NCBI GenBank assembly: GCA_023665905.1
Contig: JAMPDA010000011.1
Span: 1-49,877, forward strand
Direction: 5' to 3'
Source: Roseburia sp.
GTDB taxonomy: Bacteria > Bacillota > Clostridia > Christensenellales > Pumilibacteraceae
Length of the DNA stretch: 49,877 nucleotides
Shown here: piece by piece, positions 17,609 to 25,762 of the stretch
Layout of the letters: each line of letters begins with the position of its first letter
Numbering within the stretch: the first letter of the stretch is position 1
Position numbers and translations under genes: made by a program
Notes under the pieces: generated by a model
Database searches by the model: none
Told to the model about the DNA's origin: nothing
Seen by the model: the letters and a program-made list of their open reading frames with translations, nothing else

Positions 17609-18409
17609 GTGAATATGTTATGGTGGCAAGCCATGGTGTTGGGTCTTGTCCAAGGCTTTACGGAATTTCTGCCCGTGTCATCGAGTGGACATTTGATATT
17701 GGTTCGGGAATTTATGGGCTTGAACGATCCGTCGTCTTCGGCGTTCAACCTAATGTTCGATATAATGGTGCACATGGGCACGCTCGTCGCCGTGTGTATC
17801 GTGCTGTATAAAGATATAATAGGCCTGTTCAAAAAGCCGTTCAAGCGACTCATCATGCTCGTGATCGCAAGTATCCCTGCGGTAGTTGTCGGGTTCGTTT
17901 GTAAGGACTATATAGAAGAATACTTCTCGACGGCGAAGTATCTGTGCTTTTTCTTCCTGCTTACCGCAGTGCTTATGCTCATCAGCGAAATGGCAGCTAA
18001 GCGCAACAAGTCGCCCAAGGAGCTCGGTTACGGCGGCGCGATCGCCATGGGCGTAATGCAGGGCGTGGGCGTGTTCCCGGGGATATCCCGTTCCGGCTCG
18101 ACGATATTCGGCGGAATAGTATCGGGCACGGACAGAAAGCAGGTCGCTACATTCTCGTTTTTGATGAGCATACCCATAATACTCGGCTCGCTGCTTTTGA
18201 GTGTGATCGACGTCGCTCAAGCCGGCGCGATAGCGCAGGTAGATTGGTTTTGCGTGTTTATCGGCGCGGCGTCCGCGTTTGCGGCGGGGTATTTCGCCGT
18301 GCGCGTAATGCTGGCGCTCATATCCAAAGCGAATTTCAAGTGGTTCTCCGTTTATCTCGTCGGCGTATCGATATTGACTTTTGCGTTATATTTTTACCCG
18401 AGCCTGTAA
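17609..18409 (+). CDS. uppP: Undecaprenyl-diphosphatase
   Basis: UppP (BacA) removes a phosphate from undecaprenyl diphosphate to recycle the peptidoglycan lipid carrier. The two signature blocks are present: VQGFTEFLPVSSSGHL near 14-29 and GVFPGISRSGSTI near 151-163. Seven to eight membrane segments are seen, and the 266 residues match the family. The start is a GTG at 17609, seven bases after GGGAGG (17596-17601). The gene lies 62 bp after the dehydratase and may share its transcript. Confidence 0.95.
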   Translation: MNMLWWQAMVLGLVQGFTEFLPVSSSGHLILVREFMGLNDPSSSAFNLMFDIMVHMGTLVAVCIVLYKDIIGLFKKPFKRLIMLVIASIPAVVVGFVCKDYIEEYFSTAKYLCFFFLLTAVLMLISEMAAKRNKSPKELGYGGAIAMGVMQGVGVFPGISRSGSTIFGGIVSGTDRKQVATFSFLMSIPIILGSLLLSVIDVAQAGAIAQVDWFCVFIGAASAFAAGYFAVRVMLALISKANFKWFSVYLVGVSILTFALYFYPSL

Positions 18410-18443
18410 TATAAATAATATTTACAGTATCACAAAATCGTCG

Positions 18444-18470
18444 GCAATCATATAAAATTTATATGATTGC
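18444..18470. promoter_or_regulatory. 27-bp perfect palindrome over the ddl -10 box and start codon
   Basis: Thirteen-base arms (18444-18456 and 18458-18470) around a single central A form a perfect palindrome. Arm ends are GCAATCAT and ATGATTGC. It holds TATAAA (18451-18456) and the ATG at 18463, which are six bases apart. There is no Shine-Dalgarno site, and no good -35 at 16-18 bp. It could be an operator, an mRNA 5' hairpin, or both. Confidence 0.6.
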
Positions 18471-19536
18471 TGTTTTTTTCGGCGGAATGTCGTGCGAGCA
18501 CGACATCAGCATTATTACCGGTCTGCAAGCGCTCGGCGCGTGCGGAAAAAAGTGTGTGGGCGTGTATATCGACGGCGACGGCGTGTGGTGGACGGGCGAC
18601 GGCTTCGACAGCGTGAATGCGGTCAAAAACAAGAAGTTTTCGGGCAAGCGCGTACATATACGACCGTCCGAGCCGTACCTGTATTGCAAGAACAAGCGCC
18701 TGTATAAGATAGACGCGGCGCTATTGTGCATGCACGGCATGCTCGGCGAGGACGGCGCGCTTCAAGGCATGCTGGAGATGTGCGGTATCCCGTACACGGG
18801 AAGCGGCGTGCTCGCGTCCGCATTGGGCATGAATAAGCTGTACTCCAAAAAGATCTTCGAAGCGGTAGGGCTCAAGGTGTTGCCGTACGTCGCCGTCGAG
18901 CGCAAGGCGTACGAAAATGACGCTTACGCCGCCGTCGCGCCCATAAACGACGGCATAGGCTATCCCGTTATCGTCAAGCCGTGCAATCTCGGCAGCTCTA
19001 TAGGTATATCCGTAGCCGACAATCTTAACGAACTGTACAAGGCTTTGCGTATAGCGTTCGAGTGGGATGACACGGTCGTGGCGGAAAAAGCGCTTTGCGA
19101 TTTTACAGAGGTCAACTGCGCCGTCCTTGGCGACGGAGAGAGCGCGACGGCGTCCGAAACGGAACAGCCCGTGGGCTGGAAAACTTTTTTGACGTTTTCC
19201 GATAAATATTCGGGCGACGTCAAATCCACGCGGCATAAGATACCGGCGGACGTGGGCGAGGAGATCAACGGGCAGATACGCGAGCTTGCCGTGCGCGCGT
19301 TCAACGCCGTCGGCGCAGAGGGCGTCGCGCGCGTCGATTTTCTTGTAAAGGACGGCGAAATTTACGTCAACGAGATAAACACCATTCCCGGGTCGCTTGC
19401 GTGCGCGCTGTTTGAAACGACTATGGACTTTACGCGGCTTATCGACGCCCTGACCGATATAGCCGTCGCGCGAAAGACGCGTCGCGAAAGACTGCGGCGC
19501 GTCTACACGCCGTTAGAGCCAATAACGAGTAAGTGA
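18463..19536 (+). CDS. ddl: D-alanine-D-alanine ligase
   Basis: Ddl joins two D-Ala with ATP for the peptidoglycan pentapeptide. FFGGMSCEHDIS near 5-16 is the N-terminal signature. PVIVKPCNLGSSIGIS is the ATP-grasp lysine and glycine-rich loop, and YVNEINTIPGS near 304-314 supplies the C-terminal metal and D-Ala site. The 357 residues fit the family. The ATG is chosen because the fold begins there; it has no ribosome site and lies inside a palindrome. It is followed by a terminator. Confidence 0.96.
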   Translation: MIAVFFGGMSCEHDISIITGLQALGACGKKCVGVYIDGDGVWWTGDGFDSVNAVKNKKFSGKRVHIRPSEPYLYCKNKRLYKIDAALLCMHGMLGEDGALQGMLEMCGIPYTGSGVLASALGMNKLYSKKIFEAVGLKVLPYVAVERKAYENDAYAAVAPINDGIGYPVIVKPCNLGSSIGISVADNLNELYKALRIAFEWDDTVVAEKALCDFTEVNCAVLGDGESATASETEQPVGWKTFLTFSDKYSGDVKSTRHKIPADVGEEINGQIRELAVRAFNAVGAEGVARVDFLVKDGEIYVNEINTIPGSLACALFETTMDFTRLIDALTDIAVARKTRRERLRRVYTPLEPITSK

Positions 19537-19542
19537 CGTAAA

Positions 19543-19571
19543 ATGCTCCGCGTAAAGCGGAGTATTTTTTT
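19543..19571 (+). terminator. Intrinsic terminator after ddl
   Basis: ATGCTCCGC (19543-19551) pairs with GCGGAGTAT (19557-19565) with one G-T pair and a 5-nt loop, then a T-run to 19571. Confidence 0.9.
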
Positions 19572-19650
19572 GCCTAAGTGCTCGACAAAATTTTGCATAA
19601 AGGCGTCAAACGCGACATATCAATAAACGAATACGAAAAAGGAGCAAGGT

Positions 19651-21114
19651 ATGAGAAAAAGGATCATTGCGCTTGCGCTTGCGGCGTCCGCTGCTGTTAC
19701 GCTTTTGGCATGCGCGTCCGACGAAAGAAAGGAGAATACAAAGTACACTATCGACGCTAAACTCGATGGCAATACTTTGACCGCGTCGGTCACGTGCGAT
19801 TACGTCAACAACACCGACGTGCCGCTCACCGAGCTGTGGTTTCATCTGTATCCGAACGCGTTTCGGCAGGGCGCGCAGTATAGTCCCGTCGCCGATGCGG
19901 ATATTTCCTACGCGTATCCCGACGGGCGCAGCTACAGCGAGCTGAACGTTTCGTCCGTTTCGGTGGACGGAGCGGGCACGGACATCGATATAACCGGCGC
20001 GGACGAGAACATTCTTTCCGTGTCGCTCGGCGGAGCTTTGGAGCCGACCGAACGCGCGACGGTCAAGATCGACTACACCGTCACACTGCCCAAAATACGG
20101 CACCGTTTCGGGTATACGGACAACTCGATCAACTTAGCCAACTTCTATCCCGTGGCGTGCGTCTATCGCGACGGAGCGTTCTGCGCCGACCCGTACTATT
20201 CCACCGGCGATCCGTTTTTCAGCGAGGTCGCCGACTACACGGTCAATATCGAAGCGTCGAGCGAGCTCGTGGGCGCGTTCACCGGCACGGTCGAGAGCAA
20301 GACGGAAGCTGACGGCGTCACTTCGTACACGATAAACGCCGAAAACGTGCGCGATTTTGCAGCGGTGTTCGGCAAGTACGAAAAAATGAGCGGCGCGGCA
20401 GGCGCCACCGTCGTGAACTACTATTACTATTCGGACGCCGAGCCGGAGCGCGCGCTCAATACCGCTATAGACGCCGTAAAGACGTTCGGCGAACTGTTCG
20501 GAACGTACGAATATCCCGAATATTCGGTGGTGCAGACGGGGTTCGTCCACGGCGGCATGGAGTATCCGTGTCTTTCGATGATATCCGACAGATACACGGG
20601 CGACGCCTATAACGACGTAATAGTCCATGAAACGGCGCACCAGTGGTGGTATTCAGCGGTAGGCAACGACCAAGTGAAGCACGCCTGGCTGGACGAAGGG
20701 CTTGCGGAATATTCGACGATGATGTTCTACGAAACGAATACGGAGGGCTACAATTACACGTTTGCAGGCAAGCGTGCCGACGCTTTAACGGCGTATATGC
20801 TGTACTGCGAAACGTACAAGAACAACGGATTGGGAGACACGTCCATGACGCGCGCGACGTCCGAGTATGCCGACTCCACCGAGTATTCGTACATGACTTA
20901 CGTCAAGGGCGCGCTTATGCTCGACGACATAAGGAACACCGTCGGCGATGCGGCGTTCAAGAAAGGTCTTAGAACATACTATTCGGAGAACAAGCTCGGT
21001 GTGGCGGAGCCGCAGGACCTCATCGGCGCGATGGAAAAAGCGTCCAAGTGTCGGCTCGACGGGCTTTTCGAATCCTGGCTGAACGGCAGCGTCAAGCTGT
21101 ATTCGTCGCACTAA
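19651..21114 (+). CDS. M1 family metallopeptidase, probable lipoprotein
   Basis: The N-terminus MRKRIIALALA with LLACAS is a lipoprotein signal, with lipidation expected at the cysteine near residue 24. The zinc site HETAH (His326, Glu327, His330) is followed 19 residues later by Glu349 in DEGLAEYS, the gluzincin HExxH-x18-E pattern. GGMEYP near 304-309 takes the place of the usual GAMEN exopeptidase motif. At 487 residues it is a short M1 peptidase without the large C-terminal domains. It is probably an extracytoplasmic peptidase; the substrate is unknown. AAGGAG supports the ATG. Confidence 0.88.
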   Translation: MRKRIIALALAASAAVTLLACASDERKENTKYTIDAKLDGNTLTASVTCDYVNNTDVPLTELWFHLYPNAFRQGAQYSPVADADISYAYPDGRSYSELNVSSVSVDGAGTDIDITGADENILSVSLGGALEPTERATVKIDYTVTLPKIRHRFGYTDNSINLANFYPVACVYRDGAFCADPYYSTGDPFFSEVADYTVNIEASSELVGAFTGTVESKTEADGVTSYTINAENVRDFAAVFGKYEKMSGAAGATVVNYYYYSDAEPERALNTAIDAVKTFGELFGTYEYPEYSVVQTGFVHGGMEYPCLSMISDRYTGDAYNDVIVHETAHQWWYSAVGNDQVKHAWLDEGLAEYSTMMFYETNTEGYNYTFAGKRADALTAYMLYCETYKNNGLGDTSMTRATSEYADSTEYSYMTYVKGALMLDDIRNTVGDAAFKKGLRTYYSENKLGVAEPQDLIGAMEKASKCRLDGLFESWLNGSVKLYSSH

Positions 21115-21127
21115 ACCGGCAAATCAG

Positions 21128-21225
21128 CCGCCGTCGCAGACACGCGCCGCACTAAATGGCATGTCTGCGACGGGCGGTTATGCACTTATGAACAAAGTTA
21201 TGCACAATACAAAGGTGCATAAGTG
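21128..21225. promoter_or_regulatory. Stem-loop and competing repeats upstream of cwlD
   Basis: A strong stem-loop at 21128-21177 joins GTCGCAGACA (21133-21142) to TGTCTGCGAC (21162-21171), extended by CCGCC/GGCGG with one bulge. It has no T-run. Right after it, TTATGCAC occurs at 21178-21185 and 21198-21205, and the inverted GTGCATAA at 21215-21222. CACTTATG (21183-21190) also matches CATAAGTG (21218-21225), so the last arm can pair with either upstream copy. Confidence 0.5.
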
Positions 21226-21242
21226 TAGAAAAAGGTGGATTT

Positions 21243-21932
21243 ATGGCGTTTATCGCGATTAAAAAGAAAACAATAATCATAGCGCTTTCCGTGATACTTG
21301 CCGCAGTAACCGTGGCGGCGACGGCGGCGACGGTCATTTCCGCGACGCGCGCCGACAACGGTATAACCATAGTTATAGACGCAGGGCACGGCGGCGCCGA
21401 CGGCGGCGTTACGGGCGTTACGACGGGAACAAAGGAGAGCGATATAAACCTGTCGATATCCAAGTATCTGATGAAGTATCTGCAAAACAGCGGTTACAAC
21501 GTGGTGATGACGCGTTCCGATTCGAGCGCCGTGTGCGGCGGCATAAAGTACAGCAAGCGCGAGGACATGAAGGCGCGAAAGCAGGTGGTGCAGTCCGCCG
21601 CGCCCGATCTCGTGATAAGCGTGCACTGCAACTCGTATCCGCTGTCATCGGTGAAAGGCGCGCAGGCGTTTTACTCGACAGGCGCGATAGGCGAAAAGTT
21701 CGCCTCGACGGTGCAGAATTATTTTAACGAGGTTTTAAACGCAAAGCCGCGCGCCGCGGCGGTAGGCGACTATTACATACTTAATTGCAGCGAGTATCCG
21801 TCGGTGCTGTGCGAGTGCGGTTTTCTTTCAAACTCGACAGAGGAGAATTTGCTGATAACGTCGAGCTATCAGGAAAAGGTCGCGTACACGATTTTTTCCG
21901 CCGTAAACTCGGTGTTCTACGCCGAGGCGTGA
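21243..21932 (+). CDS. cwlD: N-acetylmuramoyl-L-alanine amidase, CwlD type
   Basis: This is an amidase_3 family enzyme with an N-terminal membrane anchor (about 10-35). IDAGHGGADGG carries the first zinc His, KESDINL the Glu, SVHCNS the second His, and CECGFLSN the catalytic Glu. CwlD cleaves peptide side chains so that muramic-delta-lactam can form in spore cortex. The short length (229 residues), single domain and presence of gpr favour that role, but a vegetative amidase is possible. AAGGTGG precedes the ATG. Confidence 0.85.
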   Translation: MAFIAIKKKTIIIALSVILAAVTVAATAATVISATRADNGITIVIDAGHGGADGGVTGVTTGTKESDINLSISKYLMKYLQNSGYNVVMTRSDSSAVCGGIKYSKREDMKARKQVVQSAAPDLVISVHCNSYPLSSVKGAQAFYSTGAIGEKFASTVQNYFNEVLNAKPRAAAVGDYYILNCSEYPSVLCECGFLSNSTEENLLITSSYQEKVAYTIFSAVNSVFYAEA

Positions 21933-21976
21933 TATGATCGGACTGTAATTGTCCGCGCCCTAATTCGGCAAAACAC

Positions 21977-22005
21977 TTGCAATAGACGGAAGCGTGTGAT
22001 ATAAT
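21977..22005 (+). promoter_or_regulatory. Sigma-A promoter of lemA
   Basis: TTGCAA (21977-21982), a 17-bp spacer and TATAAT (22000-22005), then a leader of about 35 nt with GGAGG before the ATG. Confidence 0.85.
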
Positions 22006-22046
22006 GACGTTACAATACATCGAAAGATGGAAACGGAGGACATATC

Positions 22047-22661
22047 ATGAGTTTTCTCTCTTTATCGACGGGTGCGCTTGCCGGCATAATAGTAGCGGCG
22101 GTGCTCGTGTTTTTGCTGATAGCGGTCGTATTTTGGTACATATCCACCAAAAACTCGCTCATTTCGCTGCGCAACGACATGGAAGAATCGTATTCCGCCA
22201 TGGATGTGCAGATGAAAAAGCGTTACGACTTGATCCCCAATCTCGTCGAAACCTGCAAGGGCTACGCCAAGTTCGAGTCGGACACCTTTACGCGCGTCAC
22301 CAAGGCGCGCAGTGTCGCAATAGCGGCGAGTCCGGAACAGAAAGCGGAAGCCGAAAAAGAGCTCACCTCGTCGCTGCGTACTTTTTTGCATGCGGTGCAG
22401 GAGCAGTATCCCGAGCTCAAGGCGAACAGTCAGTTCAACAATCTGTCGCGCCAGCTCGAGGAGCTCGAGGAGGAGATCTCGCGCAGCAGAAAGTATTACA
22501 ACGCAAAAGTGAAGATCGTCAACAACAAGATCGAAAAATTCCCGTCGAGCATAGTCGCAGGACGTATGCATATGGAGCGCTATCGCTATTTCGAGCTCGA
22601 CGACATTTCCGAGCGCAAAGCGCCCAAAGTGGACTTCGGCACTTCCGATTCAAGTTTGTAA
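22047..22661 (+). CDS. lemA: LemA family protein
   Basis: One N-terminal membrane segment (about 8-34) is followed by the helical LemA domain, including NSLISLRNDMEESYSAMDVQMKKRYDLIPNLVETCKGYA. The protein has 204 residues, most of them helical and on one side of the membrane. The function of LemA is not established; it is often paired with TPM or DUF2207 proteins. Here the DUF2207 gene follows one base after the stop, which repeats that known pairing. Confidence 0.92.
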   Translation: MSFLSLSTGALAGIIVAAVLVFLLIAVVFWYISTKNSLISLRNDMEESYSAMDVQMKKRYDLIPNLVETCKGYAKFESDTFTRVTKARSVAIAASPEQKAEAEKELTSSLRTFLHAVQEQYPELKANSQFNNLSRQLEELEEEISRSRKYYNAKVKIVNNKIEKFPSSIVAGRMHMERYRYFELDDISERKAPKVDFGTSDSSL

Positions 22662-22662
22662 T

Positions 22663-24660
22663 ATGGCGTCTAAGAAAAAAACATCCGCCGCTGTCGGTAT
22701 ATTTATAGCCGTCGCGGCGGTAATATTTTTTTTCGTCATCATCGCGGTGGTATTGAATTCCGGATCGGACGGCGACGCTTACGAGAATAAGCGCGCCGAT
22801 TACGGAATGGTTTTCGAAAGCTTCGACGTCGAGATAGATTGGGACGACGACAGGACGTGCAAGATAACGCAGACCCTCGACGTGCGGTTTTACGAAGCGA
22901 GCCACGGCATATACGTCGATATCCCCGTCAATTCGGGTGAAAAGGTGCGCGATCTCGAAATAAGTACCGAGCCGACGCGCCCGTATTCGCTCGAGCACGA
23001 AAACAACGGCAATCTCGTCCGCGCGGTGGTGGGCGATCCCGATATTTATTTCCGATCGGGCGACAGAATGCGTTGCGTCGTGTCGTACGACTACATAACG
23101 CCCAAGCACCCGAAGGGCGCGGATATTCTCGCCATAAACGCGATAGGTTCGGGCTGGACATGCCCTACGGAGTTCGCCTCGGTAACAGTCAAGTATCCGT
23201 CCGCGCCGAAAGACGCAGGGTCGGACTTCGGCATTTGGATAGGCAGTACGAAGCATGTCGGCGGCGACGACGGCGCGGAAGTCAGTTGGAGCGCCGACGG
23301 CAAGACCGTCACGATAGACATCGACGGGCGCGGCGCCAGACCGCACACGGTCGGCGGGTTTGCGCTCAATAACGACTATGCGCTCGACCCCTTTGAAAAA
23401 GTGGAGCTTGCGTACGAAATGCCGGCAGGCACGCTCAAAAACGCGAAAAACAGCGAGTTTGTCGTAACGCTCGTAATAGGCATAATTTTGGTGGCGAGTG
23501 CGGCGCTTATAAAACTGCTTGTCGCCAAGAACAAGCCCGTAACGCCTGTGGTCGGCTTTTATCCGCCGTTCACGGAGAGCGAGGACGGTGAAAAGCGCCG
23601 TATGCTGCCCGTGCAAATGGGCAAGATAATAGACAACAGCTGTTCGGCTCAGGACGTTACGTCGCTCATATTCTATTGGGCGAGCCAAGGGTATCTCGCG
23701 ATAGAGGAGCGCGACGGCGAAACATATCTAAAGCGCGTCAAAGATGTCGAAGCCGTCACGGCTTACGAGCGGCGCATGTTCGACAAGATATTTTCGTTTG
23801 CCAAAGCGGATAAGGACGGAACGCAGGAAGTGGCTGTGAGCGCGCTTTCCGGCAAGTTCGGCACGACTGTCGCGGAAACGAAATCGGCGGTGGACGCCGA
23901 GTACAGAGGCAAGTTTTATCGCGGCGGCATTACGGCGATATCAGTAGTTCTGTCCGTGCTTTGCGGACTTTTCGGCGCGCTCGTATCGGCGCTTAGCACG
24001 CTCAGGATAGGCAAGGGATTTTTCAATTTCTTGGGCGTTGTCGCAATCGTCGCGGCGGTCGCCGTGGCTGTCGTCGGGACTTGGATAAGTCGCTATCGCT
24101 ATAAGCTGAGCGGCACGCAGCGTAAGCTCGCGTATATCGCGTACGCTATAGCATGCGTCGGGATAGGCGTTCTTCTCATGTTTATAATTCCGGTAGACGC
24201 GTCGAGCGATATCGAAAGGGCAATAGCCGGCATAGCGTTTGCCGTTGCGTCCGCGATAGCGCCGTTTATCGCCGTAAGGACCGATTACTACAACGAAACG
24301 CTCGGCGATATCCTCGGCTTCCGCGACTTCTTGCGCGACGCCGAAAAGGACAGGCTGGAAACGCTCATCGCCGACGATCCGCAGTATTACTACAACATTC
24401 TGCCGTATGCAAACGTGCTCGGCGTAACCGACGTTTGGGCGGATAAATTTAAAGGCTTGGAAGTTCCTCCGCCTACTTACTACACGAGCGACTCGAACGT
24501 ACTGTTCGACATACTCATTCTGTCGCACCTTTCGCGGTCGATAAGCAGCTCGCTGACCTATGTGCCCTCGTCCAACAAAGGCAGTCTTTCGGGCGGCGGA
24601 CACTCGGGCGGCGGCTTTTCGGGCGGAAGCTTCGGCGGAGGCGGCGGAGGCAGATGGTAG
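22663..24660 (+). CDS. DUF2207 domain membrane protein
   Basis: The 665-residue protein has an N-terminal membrane segment (about 10-30), then an extracytoplasmic beta-rich DUF2207 region (about 40-255). A membrane segment follows at about 267-287, a cytoplasmic part, and further membrane segments at about 425-540. The C-terminus is a glycine and serine-rich GGGHSGGGFSGGSFGGGG ending in RW, typical of this family. The ATG lies one base after the lemA stop and has no own ribosome site, so translational coupling is likely. The function is unknown; a LemA partner is inferred from context. Confidence 0.88.
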   Translation: MASKKKTSAAVGIFIAVAAVIFFFVIIAVVLNSGSDGDAYENKRADYGMVFESFDVEIDWDDDRTCKITQTLDVRFYEASHGIYVDIPVNSGEKVRDLEISTEPTRPYSLEHENNGNLVRAVVGDPDIYFRSGDRMRCVVSYDYITPKHPKGADILAINAIGSGWTCPTEFASVTVKYPSAPKDAGSDFGIWIGSTKHVGGDDGAEVSWSADGKTVTIDIDGRGARPHTVGGFALNNDYALDPFEKVELAYEMPAGTLKNAKNSEFVVTLVIGIILVASAALIKLLVAKNKPVTPVVGFYPPFTESEDGEKRRMLPVQMGKIIDNSCSAQDVTSLIFYWASQGYLAIEERDGETYLKRVKDVEAVTAYERRMFDKIFSFAKADKDGTQEVAVSALSGKFGTTVAETKSAVDAEYRGKFYRGGITAISVVLSVLCGLFGALVSALSTLRIGKGFFNFLGVVAIVAAVAVAVVGTWISRYRYKLSGTQRKLAYIAYAIACVGIGVLLMFIIPVDASSDIERAIAGIAFAVASAIAPFIAVRTDYYNETLGDILGFRDFLRDAEKDRLETLIADDPQYYYNILPYANVLGVTDVWADKFKGLEVPPPTYYTSDSNVLFDILILSHLSRSISSSLTYVPSSNKGSLSGGGHSGGGFSGGSFGGGGGGRW

Positions 24661-24702
24661 GCGCAAAGCCTGCGCATGCGGCTGACGCGTTTCGGAGAAT
24701 AC

Positions 24703-25761
24703 ATGGCGAATAGAGAAAAGATAGGCATAATCGGATTGGGCATGATAGGCGGCTCGCTCGCGCTCGCGCTGACGCCGTTTTTCGATATCGTCGGTTACGA
24801 CGCCGACGCGAGCGTGCGCGCATACGCCGAAGAAAACGGGTTTTGCAGGGTTGTTTTTTCGCCGCGCGACATGAAAGACTGTTCGGCGGTGTTCGTCTGC
24901 GTGCCGCTCGTTTCCATGCGCGACGTTTTGGACGAAGCGTACGTCGCGCTCGGCGACGGCGTGATAATCACCGACGTCGCTTCCGTCAAAATGCCGTTCG
25001 CCTCGACGCGCGGACGATATGTCGGCGGACACCCGATGGCAGGCTCGGAACGCGGCGGCATAAAGCAAGCTAAGCCGCATTTGTTCCAGAACGCGTATTA
25101 CTGCATAACGAGCGAGGGCGTGGACGCCGATCGCGTGCGCGCCATTGTGGAAAAAACGGGCGCGATAGCGCTCAACATGAGCGCCGAGGATCACGACAGA
25201 GCGGTCGCTGCGTTTTCGCATACGCCGCATGCCGTCGCATACGCCCTTACGACCGCCGCGGTGGAAAGCTGTGTGCAGCCCATTGCCGGCACGGGTTTTA
25301 TGGACTCGACGCGCATAGCGCAGAGCGAGGGCAGGTTTTGGTCGGAGGTCTTTAAGCTTAATAAGGATAACACCTCGCGTTGCATACACTCGGTCATCGA
25401 CGAGCTGACGGCAGTTGCAGGCATGCTCGAGCGCGACGAGTACGCAAAGCTCGAACGGTACTTCGACGCGGCGCGGAAAAAGCGCGAGGCGCTAAATCGC
25501 GTGGACCTCGGCGGAGAAACGCTGTACGTGGATCTTGTGGACAGAGTGGGCGAGTTCGAGCGCATAACCGGCGCGGTCGCGCGCGAGGGTATCAACCTTA
25601 CGAATATCGCGCTCGTTCCTGCAAGGTCGGGCGCGTCGGGCGCACTGCGGCTGGAATTTGCAAGCGTAGCGGACAAGCTCAATGCAAAAAAGGCTATAGA
25701 GCGGTTGTATAATTCGAGCGCCAATGCGGACGAACGTCTTAAACATATCGGAGATGAGTAA
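24703..25761 (+). CDS. tyrA: Prephenate dehydrogenase with C-terminal ACT domain
   Basis: TyrA oxidises prephenate to 4-hydroxyphenylpyruvate with NAD+ for tyrosine synthesis. The nucleotide-binding loop IGLGMIGGSLALAL is at the N-terminus, GGHPMAGSERGG is the substrate loop, and FSHTPHAVA continues the dimerisation domain. The last 75 residues (VDLVDRVGEFERITGAVAREG) are an ACT domain, which usually gives feedback inhibition by tyrosine. The start at 24703 (MANREK) is chosen because GGAG lies just upstream; an in-frame ATG at 24676 is less likely. It opens the aro operon. Confidence 0.93.
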   Translation: MANREKIGIIGLGMIGGSLALALTPFFDIVGYDADASVRAYAEENGFCRVVFSPRDMKDCSAVFVCVPLVSMRDVLDEAYVALGDGVIITDVASVKMPFASTRGRYVGGHPMAGSERGGIKQAKPHLFQNAYYCITSEGVDADRVRAIVEKTGAIALNMSAEDHDRAVAAFSHTPHAVAYALTTAAVESCVQPIAGTGFMDSTRIAQSEGRFWSEVFKLNKDNTSRCIHSVIDELTAVAGMLERDEYAKLERYFDAARKKREALNRVDLGGETLYVDLVDRVGEFERITGAVAREGINLTNIALVPARSGASGALRLEFASVADKLNAKKAIERLYNSSANADERLKHIGDE

Positions 25762-25762
25762 A

